Of a DNA stretch of 64,000 bases, positions 46,436 through 55,599 are shown in pieces. A model generated the notes under the pieces. The model was not told where the DNA came from and made no database searches. It worked only from the letters and a program-made list of their open reading frames with translations. The stretch's first letter is position 1. Every line of letters starts with the position of its first letter. The stretch covers positions 682,001-746,000 of the forward strand of contig NZ_OZ032147.1 of assembly GCF_964026435.1 (NCBI RefSeq), given 5' to 3'. The position numbers were made by a program, and so were the translations under genes. Origin of the DNA: Rickettsia endosymbiont of Gonocerus acuteangulatus (GTDB lineage Bacteria > Pseudomonadota > Alphaproteobacteria > Rickettsiales > Rickettsiaceae).

Positions 46436-46960
46436 CTCTTTTGGGTATATTCCCCGCCGCTTGCGGCGTAATATGGCGGAATGAGCAAATATATACATAA
46501 AAGTCATAATGTTACGGTACTGCTGTATCACATGGTATTTCCAGCAAAATATCGCCGAGCAGTGTTTGACGTATCAGTTGATCAAGTATTACGAGAAATA
46601 TGTTTAGAGATAGAAAAGAGATATCAAATAAAATTTTTAGAAATAGGGGTTGATGAAGATCATGTCCATTTTTTGGTACAATCTGTACCAACCTATAGCG
46701 TAACAAAAATAGTAACAACAATTAAAAGTGTTACAGCTCGTCAAATATTTAGACAGTGTCCACAGGTAAAGAAACAATTATGGGGTGGAGAATTTTGGAC
46801 TGATGGATATTTTACGAGTACGGTAGGTAAGCATGGAAATGAGAATATGATAGGAAAATACGTAAAAAACCAAGGCAAGGAATATCAGAAACTGCATGAG
46901 GATCATCAGCTAGCTTTCTTCTAAAATACCCCGCTGCTTGCGGCGGGGATTACTTTTATT
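46436..46960 (+). mobile_element. IS200/IS605-type element, copy 2, layer 6 (525 bp)
   Basis: It follows the target-like GTTTAAT (46429-46435) in the IS4-like DNA, has the left hairpin near 46452-46468 and the right hairpin at 46929-46948, and ends near TTTTATT. The right neighbour is a chromosomal gene rather than the rest of the IS4-like copy, so everything on that side was deleted. Confidence 0.85.
46481..46924 (+). CDS. tnpA: IS200-type TnpA (Y1 transposase), intact
   Basis: 147 residues starting MSKYIHKSHNVTVLLYHMVF, the normal beginning of IS200-type enzymes (YHxVFxxKYRR). The HUH pair is in DEDHVHFLVQS, the catalytic tyrosine is in IGKYVKNQGKEYQK, and WGGEFWTDGYFTSTVG lies between. 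It cleaves single-stranded DNA at the hairpin ends through a phosphotyrosine link. It is the full-length version of the frameshifted copy at 16.1 kb. No TnpB accessory gene is present. Confidence 0.92.
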   Translation: MSKYIHKSHNVTVLLYHMVFPAKYRRAVFDVSVDQVLREICLEIEKRYQIKFLEIGVDEDHVHFLVQSVPTYSVTKIVTTIKSVTARQIFRQCPQVKKQLWGGEFWTDGYFTSTVGKHGNENMIGKYVKNQGKEYQKLHEDHQLAFF

Positions 46961-47183
46961 GGTCTGCAGTTTCTATGCCAGTGATAAATAATATAGGTGC
47001 ATATCCAGCTTTTAGCAAAGCAATTCCAGTTTCAATTTTGTGTCCTCCGCCAGCGAATACTATTATTGCATTAGCAGTATTACTACTTGGCTTATAAGAA
47101 TTTACCAGATATAAATAATAAACAAAACCGCTAGCCCAAATAGCAAATATTGTTAAAATTGTAAGGGCAATTTTTCGTATCAT
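46961..47183 (-). pseudogene. YdcF/ElyC-like (DUF218) membrane protein, N-terminal fragment
   Basis: About 74 residues remain: a membrane anchor (KIALTILTIFAIWASGFVYY) and the beginning of the DUF218 fold, ANAIIVFAGGGHKIETGIAL and YAPILFITGI. The rest (normally about 100-150 more residues with the conserved S-x-N-T motif) is gone; the IS200 end supplies the stop codon. It overlaps lipB by 4 bp, so it was the second gene of a lipB operon. Confidence 0.78.
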
Positions 47184-47809
47184 TTGAATATTTTAATAAA
47201 TTCAGCTTGAAGAATTTTATCAAATTCAGTCATTTTAATATAAACTCCTAATTGATTTAGAGATGTTACTAAAGAATCTTCAAGACCACAAGGAATAATT
47301 CCGTTAAACTTATTTAAGTCTGTTGAAATATTTATAGCTATGCCGTGATATGTTACCCATTTTCTTACTCTGACTCCTATCGCAGCAACTTTTGATGGAA
47401 TATCATCGTTTGTTTTTACCCAAATACCTACTTTATCTTTTATAAGATATGCCTTTATTCCCAAAATATCTAGACTATTTATAATCCATTCTTCAAGCAT
47501 TCTTACATATAGCTTTAAATCTTTAGTACGATTTGGTAAGGCTAAATTAAGAATGGGATAAATAACACGTTGTCCAGCTCCATGAAAGGTAAACTTACCA
47601 CCACGACTAGTATAAATAACAGGAATATTAGTATGGTTTAATAATTCTTCCTGTTTGTAATTAGTGCCAGCAGTATATACATCTAAATGCTCAACTAAAT
47701 AGACTGCTTCCAGTTCTTTACCGTCGATAACCTTGTTAACATAATTTTCCATTAACGTTAAGCTATCTTGATAGTCTATAGGGGTTGGTATAGTAATGAA
47801 TTGTACCAT
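47180..47809 (-). CDS. lipB: Octanoyltransferase
   Basis: A 209-residue enzyme moving octanoyl from acyl-carrier protein to lipoyl domains, the step before LipA. Conserved blocks are [20 protein letters not shown] near residue 70, [20 protein letters not shown] with the catalytic lysine near 138, and the catalytic cysteine in [18 protein letters not shown] near 170. The ATG at 47809 fits the family. Its partner in the operon, a DUF218 gene, is truncated, and greA lies 31 bp upstream in the same direction. Confidence 0.95.
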   Translation of the reverse strand: MVQFITIPTPIDYQDSLTLMENYVNKVIDGKELEAVYLVEHLDVYTAGTNYKQEELLNHTNIPVIYTSRGGKFTFHGAGQRVIYPILNLALPNRTKDLKLYVRMLEEWIINSLDILGIKAYLIKDKVGIWVKTNDDIPSKVAAIGVRVRKWVTYHGIAINISTDLNKFNGIIPCGLEDSLVTSLNQLGVYIKMTEFDKILQAEFIKIFK

Positions 47810-47840
47810 ATATTCAGTACTTTTGATAAAACTGAAACAA

Positions 47841-48326
47841 TTAAAATACTAATTCTTCATATTTTATTGTTACAACTTCATAGGATTTAACGCCTCCAGG
47901 GGTCATAACTTCCACAATATCACCTACTGATTTGCCAATTAAAGCTTTTGCTATAGGAGATGCAATGGAAACTCTTTTCTTAGTGATATCAGCCTCATAT
48001 TCACCAACAATATGATACATAACTTCTTCTTCGGTTTCATCATTTATTAACGTAACAGTAGCACCAAATTTTATACTATCACCCGACAATTTAGCAACAT
48101 TTATAATTTCTGCTCTTGCTGTTATATCTTCCAAATGTTTAATACGAGCTTCTACAAATGCTTGTTTTTCACGTGCAGCTTCATATTCAGCATTCTCGGA
48201 TAAATCGCCATGTGCTCGTGCTTCTGCTATATCTTCGCTAACTTTTTTACGCTCTACATGTTTTAAATGCTTAAGCTCATGTTCTAATTTTTCAAAGCCT
48301 TGGTCAGTGATAGGAAATTTTGCCAT
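47841..48326 (-). CDS. greA: Transcription elongation factor GreA
   Basis: A 161-residue factor that rescues backtracked RNA polymerase by stimulating transcript cleavage. The N-terminal coiled coil has [20 protein letters not shown] and the tip acidic residues in [20 protein letters not shown]. The C-terminal FKBP-like domain includes [18 protein letters not shown] start at the second Met ([11 protein letters not shown]), which matches the family. Located between lipB and the divergent kinase-like gene. Confidence 0.96.
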   Translation of the reverse strand: MAKFPITDQGFEKLEHELKHLKHVERKKVSEDIAEARAHGDLSENAEYEAAREKQAFVEARIKHLEDITARAEIINVAKLSGDSIKFGATVTLINDETEEEVMYHIVGEYEADITKKRVSIASPIAKALIGKSVGDIVEVMTPGGVKSYEVVTIKYEELVF

Positions 48327-48417
48327 CATATTGTTATTGTGTAAAATTGGTAATTTTAGTATGATATTATATCATCTTTATTATCTTTCGTATACCTAAA
48401 AATAAATTATTAACCTC

Positions 48418-49032
48418 ATGAACATTGAAGATTTTGATTTTGAAAAAAAGCGTAAAGCTTTTCATTTATCTGCTATAATACTACCTTTAATATATATATT
48501 CATCTCAAGAACCTCTATTACTATACTATTATTTATAGTAACTGCTGCAACTTTGTATTTAGATATATCACGTCATAGTAGCATTAAAATTAGTGAGTTT
48601 GTAACTAAGTTTTTTATAAAAATTATGAGAGCAGACGAAAGCAATGGCTCTTTTGCCTTAAGTGGCTCTAGCTTCATGATGCTTGGCTTTTTTTTAACAG
48701 CTCTTCTTTTTCCTAAAAATTTGACAATTTGTTCCTGGCTGATTTTAATTGTTTCTGACTGTCTAGCAGCTCTTGTTGGTACAAAAATAGGTAATAGTTT
48801 AAATAATGGTAAGTCGGTTGCAGGCTCTACAGCATTCTTGCTATCCGCAATTTTTATAAGTTTATTAGTGTATTTTTACTTAGGATTTAATACTAGTTTT
48901 ATTATTATTATTATAAGTTCTATAGCAACTACAGCAATTGAATTTTATTCAAAGGATTTGAAAGTTAATGATAATTTATCAATTCCGCTTACTTATTGTT
49001 TTTCTACAGCTATCCTTTCTTATATTATTTAA
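48418..49032 (+). CDS. Dolichol-kinase/phytol-kinase-like membrane protein
   Basis: A 204-residue protein with about six membrane segments. It begins EKKRKAFHLSAIILPLIYIF, the typical RKxxH start of the SEC59/VTE5 CTP-dependent lipid-kinase group. The nucleotide-binding loop is probably GNSLNNGKSVAGSTAFLL, equivalent to the GKKTxEGT motif, preceded by LIVSDCLAALVGTKIG. Members phosphorylate isoprenoid alcohols or diacylglycerol, or transfer CMP. The substrate here is unknown; a role in polyprenyl or phospholipid metabolism is plausible. It is followed by dnaG after 3 bp, so the two are co-transcribed. Confidence 0.75.
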   Translation: MNIEDFDFEKKRKAFHLSAIILPLIYIFISRTSITILLFIVTAATLYLDISRHSSIKISEFVTKFFIKIMRADESNGSFALSGSSFMMLGFFLTALLFPKNLTICSWLILIVSDCLAALVGTKIGNSLNNGKSVAGSTAFLLSAIFISLLVYFYLGFNTSFIIIIISSIATTAIEFYSKDLKVNDNLSIPLTYCFSTAILSYII

Positions 49033-49035
49033 AAC

Positions 49036-50835
49036 ATGAAGCTTGCACCAGAATTTTATGAAGTTTTAAGAAATCGTATTAACATATCTGATGTAGTGCG
49101 GCAAAAGGTAGTTTTAACTAGAAAATCCGGTAATTATGTAGGTTTATGTCCTTTCCATCAAGAGAAAACCCCATCTTTTACAGTTAGTGATAGTAAAAGA
49201 TTTTTTTATTGTTTTGGCTGTAAGGCAGCAGGGGACGTTATAAAATTTATCTCCAATATTAGCGGTTTATCTTATAATGATTCTGCTATAAAACTAGCTA
49301 CCGATTATGGTATAGAAATACCAAAATTAACCCAAAAGCAAAAAGAATTTTATGAAGAATCAGACGAGATTTTAAATATTCTTGAGCTTGCTAATAAGTT
49401 TTTTAAATCACAATTAACGCCTGAAATATTAAACTATTTAAATGAAAGAAATATTACTAATGAGACAATAAAGGAATTTTCAATCGGTTTTGCACCTAGA
49501 GGTAATAAATTTGAGAAATTTTTCCATGATAAAAATATAACAAATATCCAGCTTGGAAAAGCAGGTCTTATAGGTAAAAGAGAAGATGGCGAAATATATA
49601 GCTTATTTTCAAATCGTATAACTATACCTATCAGAAATATTTACAATAAAATAGTAGGTTTTGGGGGTAGAGTAATTGGGCAAGGTCTGCCTAAATATTT
49701 AAATTCGCCAGAAACTGTAGTATTCCAAAAAAGTGAAACTCTCTATGGTGAGCATAAAGCCATAAGTAGTAGCTATAAAAAAAATTACTCGATTTTAGTA
49801 GAAGGTTATTTTGATGTTATTTCCCTGCATCAAGCAGGATTTAGTGAAGCAGTAGCAAGCCTTGGCACTAGTGTTACTGAAAATCATTTGCACAAATTAT
49901 GGCGAGCAGGAGATGAAATTATACTATGTCTTGATGGGGATAGTGCTGGAATAAAGGCAAGTGTTAGGACAATTAATTTAGCTTTGCCGCTTATTAACAG
50001 TGAAAAGAAAATTTCTTTTATTAGACTACCTAGCGGGCTTGATCCTGATGATGCAGTAAATAAAAATGGTGTAGATTTTTTTATAAAGCTTATAGATGCA
50101 AGAATAAGCTTATCGGAAATGATTTGGCAAATAGAATATGCTGGTAAAAATTTTAAAACAGCAGAAGATAAGGCTAATTTAGAAAAGAATTTAAAAGATT
50201 ATTGCAGTAAAATATCTGATAGTAATTTAAGAGCTAGCTATTATAGGTTTTTTAAAGATCAAATATGGCAAAATTTAGTTACAAAACAGCAAAAGACTGT
50301 AGCTAAAAATGTAAACTTGCTGCCTCTTAGTAGCGGTTATTCAGAGCTTGAAATATTAGAGCATGCTTTTTGTGCTTTATTGATAAAATTCCCGCAAATA
50401 TTACAAGAATTCGAAATTAAAGAATTTATATTAAATTTAAATTTTAGTAATAAACTACTTGAAGAATTCCGTAATTGGTACTTAAGTGAGATTATTGATA
50501 ATGCTGTAGATGCAGGTGAAATTGCCGCAATTGTGGAAAAAACTAGCTTTTTTGATATTTTTTTATTATTATCAGAAGCAGACAACTTATTCTTAGATAT
50601 AGCATTTAATAAAGATAATGTTCGCTTAGATTTATTATGGCAATGGTTATACAAAAGATATTATCTATTAAATTTACAGCAAGAATATGCACATATTACA
50701 AAAGAATATGTTATAACTAACATTGATGATTATGAGAAAATTTTGTTTTATAAAAAAGAAATTTTAAAGATTGCAAGTGAATTACAAGACTTAAATGAAT
50801 CTTTTATTAATCATATTATTGATAATAGCAAATAA
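49036..50835 (+). CDS. dnaG: DNA primase
   Basis: A 599-residue replication primase. The N-terminal CHC2 zinc finger is YVGLCPFHQEKTPSFTVSDS and FYCFGCKAAGDVI (residues 35-70). The Toprim core has the catalytic glutamate in ILVEGYFDVISLHQAG near 256 and the metal aspartates in LCLDGDSAGIKA near 300. The C-terminal helicase-interaction part is poorly conserved but full length. With rpoD directly downstream it keeps the dnaG-rpoD part of the macromolecular synthesis operon. Confidence 0.97.
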   Translation: MKLAPEFYEVLRNRINISDVVRQKVVLTRKSGNYVGLCPFHQEKTPSFTVSDSKRFFYCFGCKAAGDVIKFISNISGLSYNDSAIKLATDYGIEIPKLTQKQKEFYEESDEILNILELANKFFKSQLTPEILNYLNERNITNETIKEFSIGFAPRGNKFEKFFHDKNITNIQLGKAGLIGKREDGEIYSLFSNRITIPIRNIYNKIVGFGGRVIGQGLPKYLNSPETVVFQKSETLYGEHKAISSSYKKNYSILVEGYFDVISLHQAGFSEAVASLGTSVTENHLHKLWRAGDEIILCLDGDSAGIKASVRTINLALPLINSEKKISFIRLPSGLDPDDAVNKNGVDFFIKLIDARISLSEMIWQIEYAGKNFKTAEDKANLEKNLKDYCSKISDSNLRASYYRFFKDQIWQNLVTKQQKTVAKNVNLLPLSSGYSELEILEHAFCALLIKFPQILQEFEIKEFILNLNFSNKLLEEFRNWYLSEIIDNAVDAGEIAAIVEKTSFFDIFLLLSEADNLFLDIAFNKDNVRLDLLWQWLYKRYYLLNLQQEYAHITKEYVITNIDDYEKILFYKKEILKIASELQDLNESFINHIIDNSK

Positions 50836-50917
50836 CAAACTGTAGAAATCGTGATTTATTGCGGTTTCACAATAAAATATTATTATAACTTAATCAGCTT
50901 AATTCCATAGGTATTTA

Positions 50918-52843
50918 ATGACAAATACAGCTAATAATAATCTAAATAAAATAGATAGTTTACTAAAAAAAGCTAAATCTAAAAAAGGTTCGGTTACTTA
51001 TAATGATATAAATAGAGCTCTTCCTGATGGGACATCTGTGGAAGAGATAGATAATGTTATGTTTAGATTTTCCGAGGCGGAAGTAGATATTTTAGATACT
51101 AACGAGGATGACGCAATTAAGATTGATGACATGGAAATGGAGGAAGGTTTTAAAATATCCACCAATATTGATCATGAACCTGAAGATGAAACAGAGGAAG
51201 AAAATATAGGTACTACCGATGATCCGGTAAGGCTTTACCTTAAGGATATGGGAGGGGTTGATCTACTTACTCGTGAAAATGAAGTCGAAATAGCAAAAAG
51301 AATTGAAGAAGGTCGTAAAACATTAATCGCTGCACTATGTAGAAGTCCTATTGCTATGGATAAGTTTAGAAAGTGGTATGCGGATTTAGTTAATGAGAAT
51401 AATATGTTACTGCGTGATCTTATAGATCTAGAATCTAATATGATGCATGATGATGAGAATTCAGAGAGTGAAGACGATCATAATAGTGATCATGAGGAAG
51501 AAGAGCAGGATCACGACCACGATCATGAAGAAAATATCTTATCAATGTCTAAAGTAGAAACGCAGATATTGCCTAATATTATAGAGCGGATGAAAAAGAT
51601 CGCTTTTATTTGTGAAGAATTATTAATTGAAACTAAAAAATCTTTTGAAAAGTCTGCTGATCCAAAAATATTACAAAATAGTAAAAAATATAATGATAAT
51701 TTAGAACTATTAATTAGCGAAGTTTCAGAAATACATTTTAATTCTAAAAGAACAGAAGAAATTCTGTCTGAAATGTATGGGATAAATCGTGATTTAATAA
51801 ATAAAGAAACAGCTTTCTTAAAGCTTGCTGAAAAATACGGAATAACCCGTCAGAACTTCTTAGATGAATATATAGGAGCCGTAATTAATGCAGCATGGAA
51901 AGAAAAAATGCGGAAAAATAAGAAAGCTGGTTGGAAAGAATTAATTACTAAAGAATCAGATTATATAGATCAGATGATTGCTGAACTATCAGCTATAGAG
52001 TCTAATACCGGTCTTTTAGTTAATGATTTTAAGAAGTTAGTAAATACTATACAAAAAAGTGAGCGACAAACGTTGCAAGCAAAAAAAGACATGATAGAGG
52101 CGAATTTACGCTTAGTGATATCTATTGCTAAAAAATATGCTAATAGAGGCTTACAATTCTTAGACTTAATTCAAGAAGGTAACATAGGACTTATGAAAGC
52201 GGTTGATAAATTTGAATATCGCCGTGGTTATAAATTCTCTACTTACGCTACTTGGTGGATTAGACAAGCAATAACAAGAGCTATTGCCGATCAAGCAAGG
52301 ACTATACGTATTCCTGTGCATATGATCGAAACAATTAATAAGATAATAAGAACCTCAAGACAAATGCTTAATGAGCTTGGATATGAACCAACACCAGCAG
52401 AAATAGCAGCAAGACTTTCTATGCCGATTGATAAGGTAAGGAAAGTTATGAAAATAGCTAAAGAGCCGATTAGCCTTGAAAATCCGGTAGGGGATGGTGA
52501 TGATAATAGTTATTTAGGCGATTTTATTGAGGATAAAAACGCAGTAGCACCAATTGATGCGGCAATTCAGTCAAATTTACGTGAAGTTACAACTAGAGTG
52601 CTTGCAACCCTTACGCCTCGTGAAGAAAGGGTGCTTAGAATGCGTTTCGGCATAGGCATGAATACCGACCATACGCTTGAAGAAGTAGGGCAGCAATTTA
52701 AAGTAACTAGAGAACGTATAAGACAAATTGAGTCAAAAGCCTTAAGAAAGTTACAACATCCTATCAGATCTAAAAAGCTTAATAGCTTTAGAAGCGGTGG
52801 AAAACGTGGCGATGGTAATCCTTCTGATTTGTTAGAAGCTTAA
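50918..52843 (+). CDS. rpoD: RNA polymerase sigma factor RpoD (sigma-70)
   Basis: A 641-residue primary sigma factor. An acidic region 1.1 and non-conserved insert with a run of Asp, Glu and His (about residues 175-200, [19 protein letters not shown]) is followed by the sigma-70 core. Region 2 has [20 protein letters not shown] and [20 protein letters not shown] for -10 recognition, region 3 has [12 protein letters not shown], and region 4 has [15 protein letters not shown] and [19 protein letters not shown] for -35 recognition. The His/Asp-rich insert is unusual in composition. An 82-bp gap after dnaG contains an imperfect hairpin (about 50847-50869). Confidence 0.97.
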   Translation: MTNTANNNLNKIDSLLKKAKSKKGSVTYNDINRALPDGTSVEEIDNVMFRFSEAEVDILDTNEDDAIKIDDMEMEEGFKISTNIDHEPEDETEEENIGTTDDPVRLYLKDMGGVDLLTRENEVEIAKRIEEGRKTLIAALCRSPIAMDKFRKWYADLVNENNMLLRDLIDLESNMMHDDENSESEDDHNSDHEEEEQDHDHDHEENILSMSKVETQILPNIIERMKKIAFICEELLIETKKSFEKSADPKILQNSKKYNDNLELLISEVSEIHFNSKRTEEILSEMYGINRDLINKETAFLKLAEKYGITRQNFLDEYIGAVINAAWKEKMRKNKKAGWKELITKESDYIDQMIAELSAIESNTGLLVNDFKKLVNTIQKSERQTLQAKKDMIEANLRLVISIAKKYANRGLQFLDLIQEGNIGLMKAVDKFEYRRGYKFSTYATWWIRQAITRAIADQARTIRIPVHMIETINKIIRTSRQMLNELGYEPTPAEIAARLSMPIDKVRKVMKIAKEPISLENPVGDGDDNSYLGDFIEDKNAVAPIDAAIQSNLREVTTRVLATLTPREERVLRMRFGIGMNTDHTLEEVGQQFKVTRERIRQIESKALRKLQHPIRSKKLNSFRSGGKRGDGNPSDLLEA

Positions 52844-53400
52844 AACTGTTATCTAATTGCTAGGTTGTTGCATGGCTCGGAAAATGCCCCGTATGTCATT
52901 CCCGCTTTCGTGGGGAGGCATTGTTGCGTAGATCGAAAAACATGTTCGGTGTCATCTAGTTGCTTGACCACGATATCCAGAAAATAATTAAAAATACTAA
53001 TTTTATTAGTATTTTTAACTGGATCCCGTGAATAAATCAATAGTGCCGGACAGTTTTAAAAAAATGTTATATTTTATTCAGGTGTAGGTAACCTTATATG
53101 TCATTCCCGCGTAGGCGGGAATCCAGAAAAATAAATATAAAAGCAGCAAGTGTTTAAAATTAAAAGCTTAGATATCTCGCTTTACGCTGGATTCCCGCCA
53201 TTGCTAAGAATGATATAGAATAATAACTGTCCGGTACTATAGAATAAATCACGGGATGACAATTGGAAAACCGATCCACGCGGGCAATGCCGCCATGGGA
53301 TGACAGAGGGGAAATTGATCCATGCGGGCAATACTTTGTGGGAATGACATAGAAGCTATGCAACGAGTAGATCTCACCACGGCATGATAATTGTAAAACT
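52844..53400. repeat. Repeat-dense region between rpoD and truA
   Basis: Several palindromic repeat parts follow one another: TGTCATTCCCGCTTTCGTGG (about 52893), the AATACTAATTTTATTAGTATT hairpin (about 52994-53014), an element at 53040-53241, then CACGGGATGACA and modules such as ATCCACGCGGGCAATGCC. No gene is supported; short frames in this span lie in repeats. Confidence 0.7.
53040..53241. mobile_element. Small element with CCGGAC inverted ends and 10-bp duplication
   Basis: The ends ATAGTGCCGGACAGTT and (reverse complement) ATAGTACCGGACAGTT are inverted. The element is flanked by the direct repeat GAATAAATCA at 53030-53039 and 53242-53251. It splits CCCGTGAATAAATCACGGG, which is present unsplit near 7017-7036. 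A palindromic repeat lies inside it, and no ORF. Confidence 0.65.
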
Positions 53401-54138
53401 ATGTATCGATATAAAATTACCATTGAATATTTAGGTACGAATCTTGCAGGTTGGCAAAGACAATCGGGAGTGATATCGGTTCAACAAATATTAGAAGAAG
53501 CAATCTATAAATTTTCCGGTGAGCAGGTAACATTATTTGCATCAGGTCGAACTGATGCTGGAGTTCATGCGATAGGTCAAGTAGCACATTTGGATCTCTC
53601 AAAATATTTTGAGCCTTATAAAATCATTAGAGCTATCAATTATTTTGTAAGACCATATAAAGTAGGCATAGTTAATTGTGAATTAGCCCCAAATGATTTT
53701 CATGCACGTTTTTCCGCAACAGCACGTCATTATATATATAGAATTCTTAATAGACCTTACCCATCAGTAATTGATTATGATCGTGTTTGGTGGATTAGTG
53801 TGCCGTTAGATGTTTCAGCTATGCAGAAAAGCGGTAATTATCTTTTAGGTAAACATAACTTTACATCATTTAGAGCTAGTTCTTGTCAATCAAAATCTCC
53901 CATCAAAACCTTAACAAAGCTTGATATCATAAAAGAAAATGAGGAAATAAAACTATATTTTTCTGCTCCATCTTTTTTACATCACATGGTGCGTAATATA
54001 GTCGGTAGCCTAGTATTAGTCGGTAAAAATATTTGGCAAGCTGAGCAAATGCAGCAAGTTTTAGAAGCAAAGGATAGAAAAGCTGCTGGTCCTACCTCCC
54101 CTGCCTGTGGTCTTTATTTTATAAAAGCAGATTATTAA
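53401..54138 (+). CDS. truA: tRNA pseudouridine synthase A
   Basis: A 245-residue enzyme modifying positions 38-40 of tRNA anticodon arms. It begins [20 protein letters not shown]. The catalytic aspartate is in [20 protein letters not shown] near residue 50, and later blocks [27 protein letters not shown] and [17 protein letters not shown] are intact. It starts right after a repeat region and ends 43 bp before an IS630, which has not damaged it. Confidence 0.96.
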   Translation: MYRYKITIEYLGTNLAGWQRQSGVISVQQILEEAIYKFSGEQVTLFASGRTDAGVHAIGQVAHLDLSKYFEPYKIIRAINYFVRPYKVGIVNCELAPNDFHARFSATARHYIYRILNRPYPSVIDYDRVWWISVPLDVSAMQKSGNYLLGKHNFTSFRASSCQSKSPIKTLTKLDIIKENEEIKLYFSAPSFLHHMVRNIVGSLVLVGKNIWQAEQMQQVLEAKDRKAAGPTSPACGLYFIKADY

Positions 54139-54184
54139 ATAGTTATTAATTTATTAATAATATATCGACATTAAAATCATATAG

Positions 54185-54777
54185 CTTAATGCGATAAGGT
54201 AGTGATTTTTTAAGAGCATAGTAAACAGCATCAAAAAAGTGCTCAAAATTAGAAATAGTTTTTCTTATTTCATTCTTGATTTTAAACCAGTAATGCTCAA
54301 TAGGATTTAAGTCAGGAGAGTAAGTTGGTAAAAATAAAATACTGCAACCAACAGATTCAATTAACGTTTTCACTTTTGTACTTTTATGAAAATTAATATT
54401 ATCCATTACTACTATCTGACCAGCCTTTAATTCCTTGATCAATATCTCTTGTACATAAGTTTCAAAAATGTCCTTATTACATGTCCCATCAAATATTATT
54501 GGGGCAATAATATCTTTGACACACAGCCCAGCAATCATACTAATCCGTGATTTATGTTGATAGACCTTTTCACCATAACATCTTTGACCGATAATGCTCC
54601 ACCCGTGTTCTCTACAGCTATTATCTTCTATCCCAGACTCATCGATAAATACTAAATCTTGTTTATCTATAGTTTTTAGTTTCAATATAAACTCATTCCT
54701 TAGACCAATATCCCTTTTGGGATGAAGAAAAGTTTTTTTTATAACTATAACCTAATTTATTAAGCAATCTTGATATC
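54185..54777 (-). pseudogene. IS630 type 2 transposase, DDE part, split by IS21
   Basis: Contains VFIDESGIEDNSCREHGW, VVMDNINFHK and DLNPIEHYW with a full C-terminus, plus the A8 shift site near 54733-54740. The start of the gene is 2.3 kb away beyond the IS21. The DDE half alone has an internal Met and could be translated, but it has no DNA-binding domain. Confidence 0.85.
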
Positions 54778-54843
54778 TGTCATTGTCAATTAAAAAGGGA
54801 CCAGTAAATTGCACGAAAAAGGAACCACTATATTTAAAAATTT

Positions 54844-55599
54844 TTATGCCATATTACCTCCAGATTTATAGTTATTAATACGATAACTTTTACCTTTTAT
54901 GTTTAGTATATGAGCATGATGTACCACTCGATCAATAATTGCATGAGTTAATACTTCATCAGCAAATATTTCATTCCATTTTTCAAAATCCTTGTTTGTG
55001 GTAATAATGGTAGATTTATTTTCATATCGTTTAGCAATAATATTAAAAAAGTCTTCTACTGAATGTTTTGGCAATTGCTTAAACCCGAGCTCATCAAGAA
55101 TTAATAAATCAAACGATAGGAGTAATTTAACCTTTTTGTGATAACTATTATCTGCTCTTGCAATATGTAAATTATAAAGCATATCCGATACCGTAGTAAA
55201 ATATACAGAGTATTCTCGTGTTAAAGCTTTTAATGCTAGCCCAATGGCAAGATGAGTTTTCCCAGTTCCTGAATCACCTATGAATATTACATTTCCCTTA
55301 GTATTAATATAATCACAAGTTGATAAATCACTTATTACTTTGGCATCAACACTTGGTTGGAAATTAAAATCAAAGTCTTCTAAATTTTTAGTTACCGGCA
55401 ATTTAGCAGCACTTTTACGGCGACGGTAATTATTATCCTTACGGTTAGATTTTTCATCTTCACATAATAGTGATAGAAATTCTTTAAATCCTAGTTTATT
55501 ATTTTGAGCATAAATAATCCTTTCATTTAAACTATTGACTATACCTGATAATCTAAAGCTTCGTAGGTCATTAAATAAGTTCTGCATTATTACCTCCAA
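54844..55599 (-). CDS. istB: IS21 helper ATPase IstB
   Basis: A 251-residue DnaA-like AAA+ ATPase that assembles on target DNA and stimulates IstA. Walker A is VIFIGDSGTGKTHLAIGLAL near residue 105 and Walker B is LLILDELGFKQL near 170. The N-terminal IstB_IS21-type region is FNDLRSFRLSGIVNSLNERI. The frame overlaps istA by 29 bp; the fifth codon Met (MQNLFND, 55587) may be the true start. The overlap is typical and couples the two proteins. Confidence 0.95.
   Translation of the reverse strand: MEVIMQNLFNDLRSFRLSGIVNSLNERIIYAQNNKLGFKEFLSLLCEDEKSNRKDNNYRRRKSAAKLPVTKNLEDFDFNFQPSVDAKVISDLSTCDYINTKGNVIFIGDSGTGKTHLAIGLALKALTREYSVYFTTVSDMLYNLHIARADNSYHKKVKLLLSFDLLILDELGFKQLPKHSVEDFFNIIAKRYENKSTIITTNKDFEKWNEIFADEVLTHAIIDRVVHHAHILNIKGKSYRINNYKSGGNMA

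Noticed and set aside
52849-53040. Short frames in the rpoD-truA gap
   Set aside because: They are composed of rickettsial repeat modules and change between copies.
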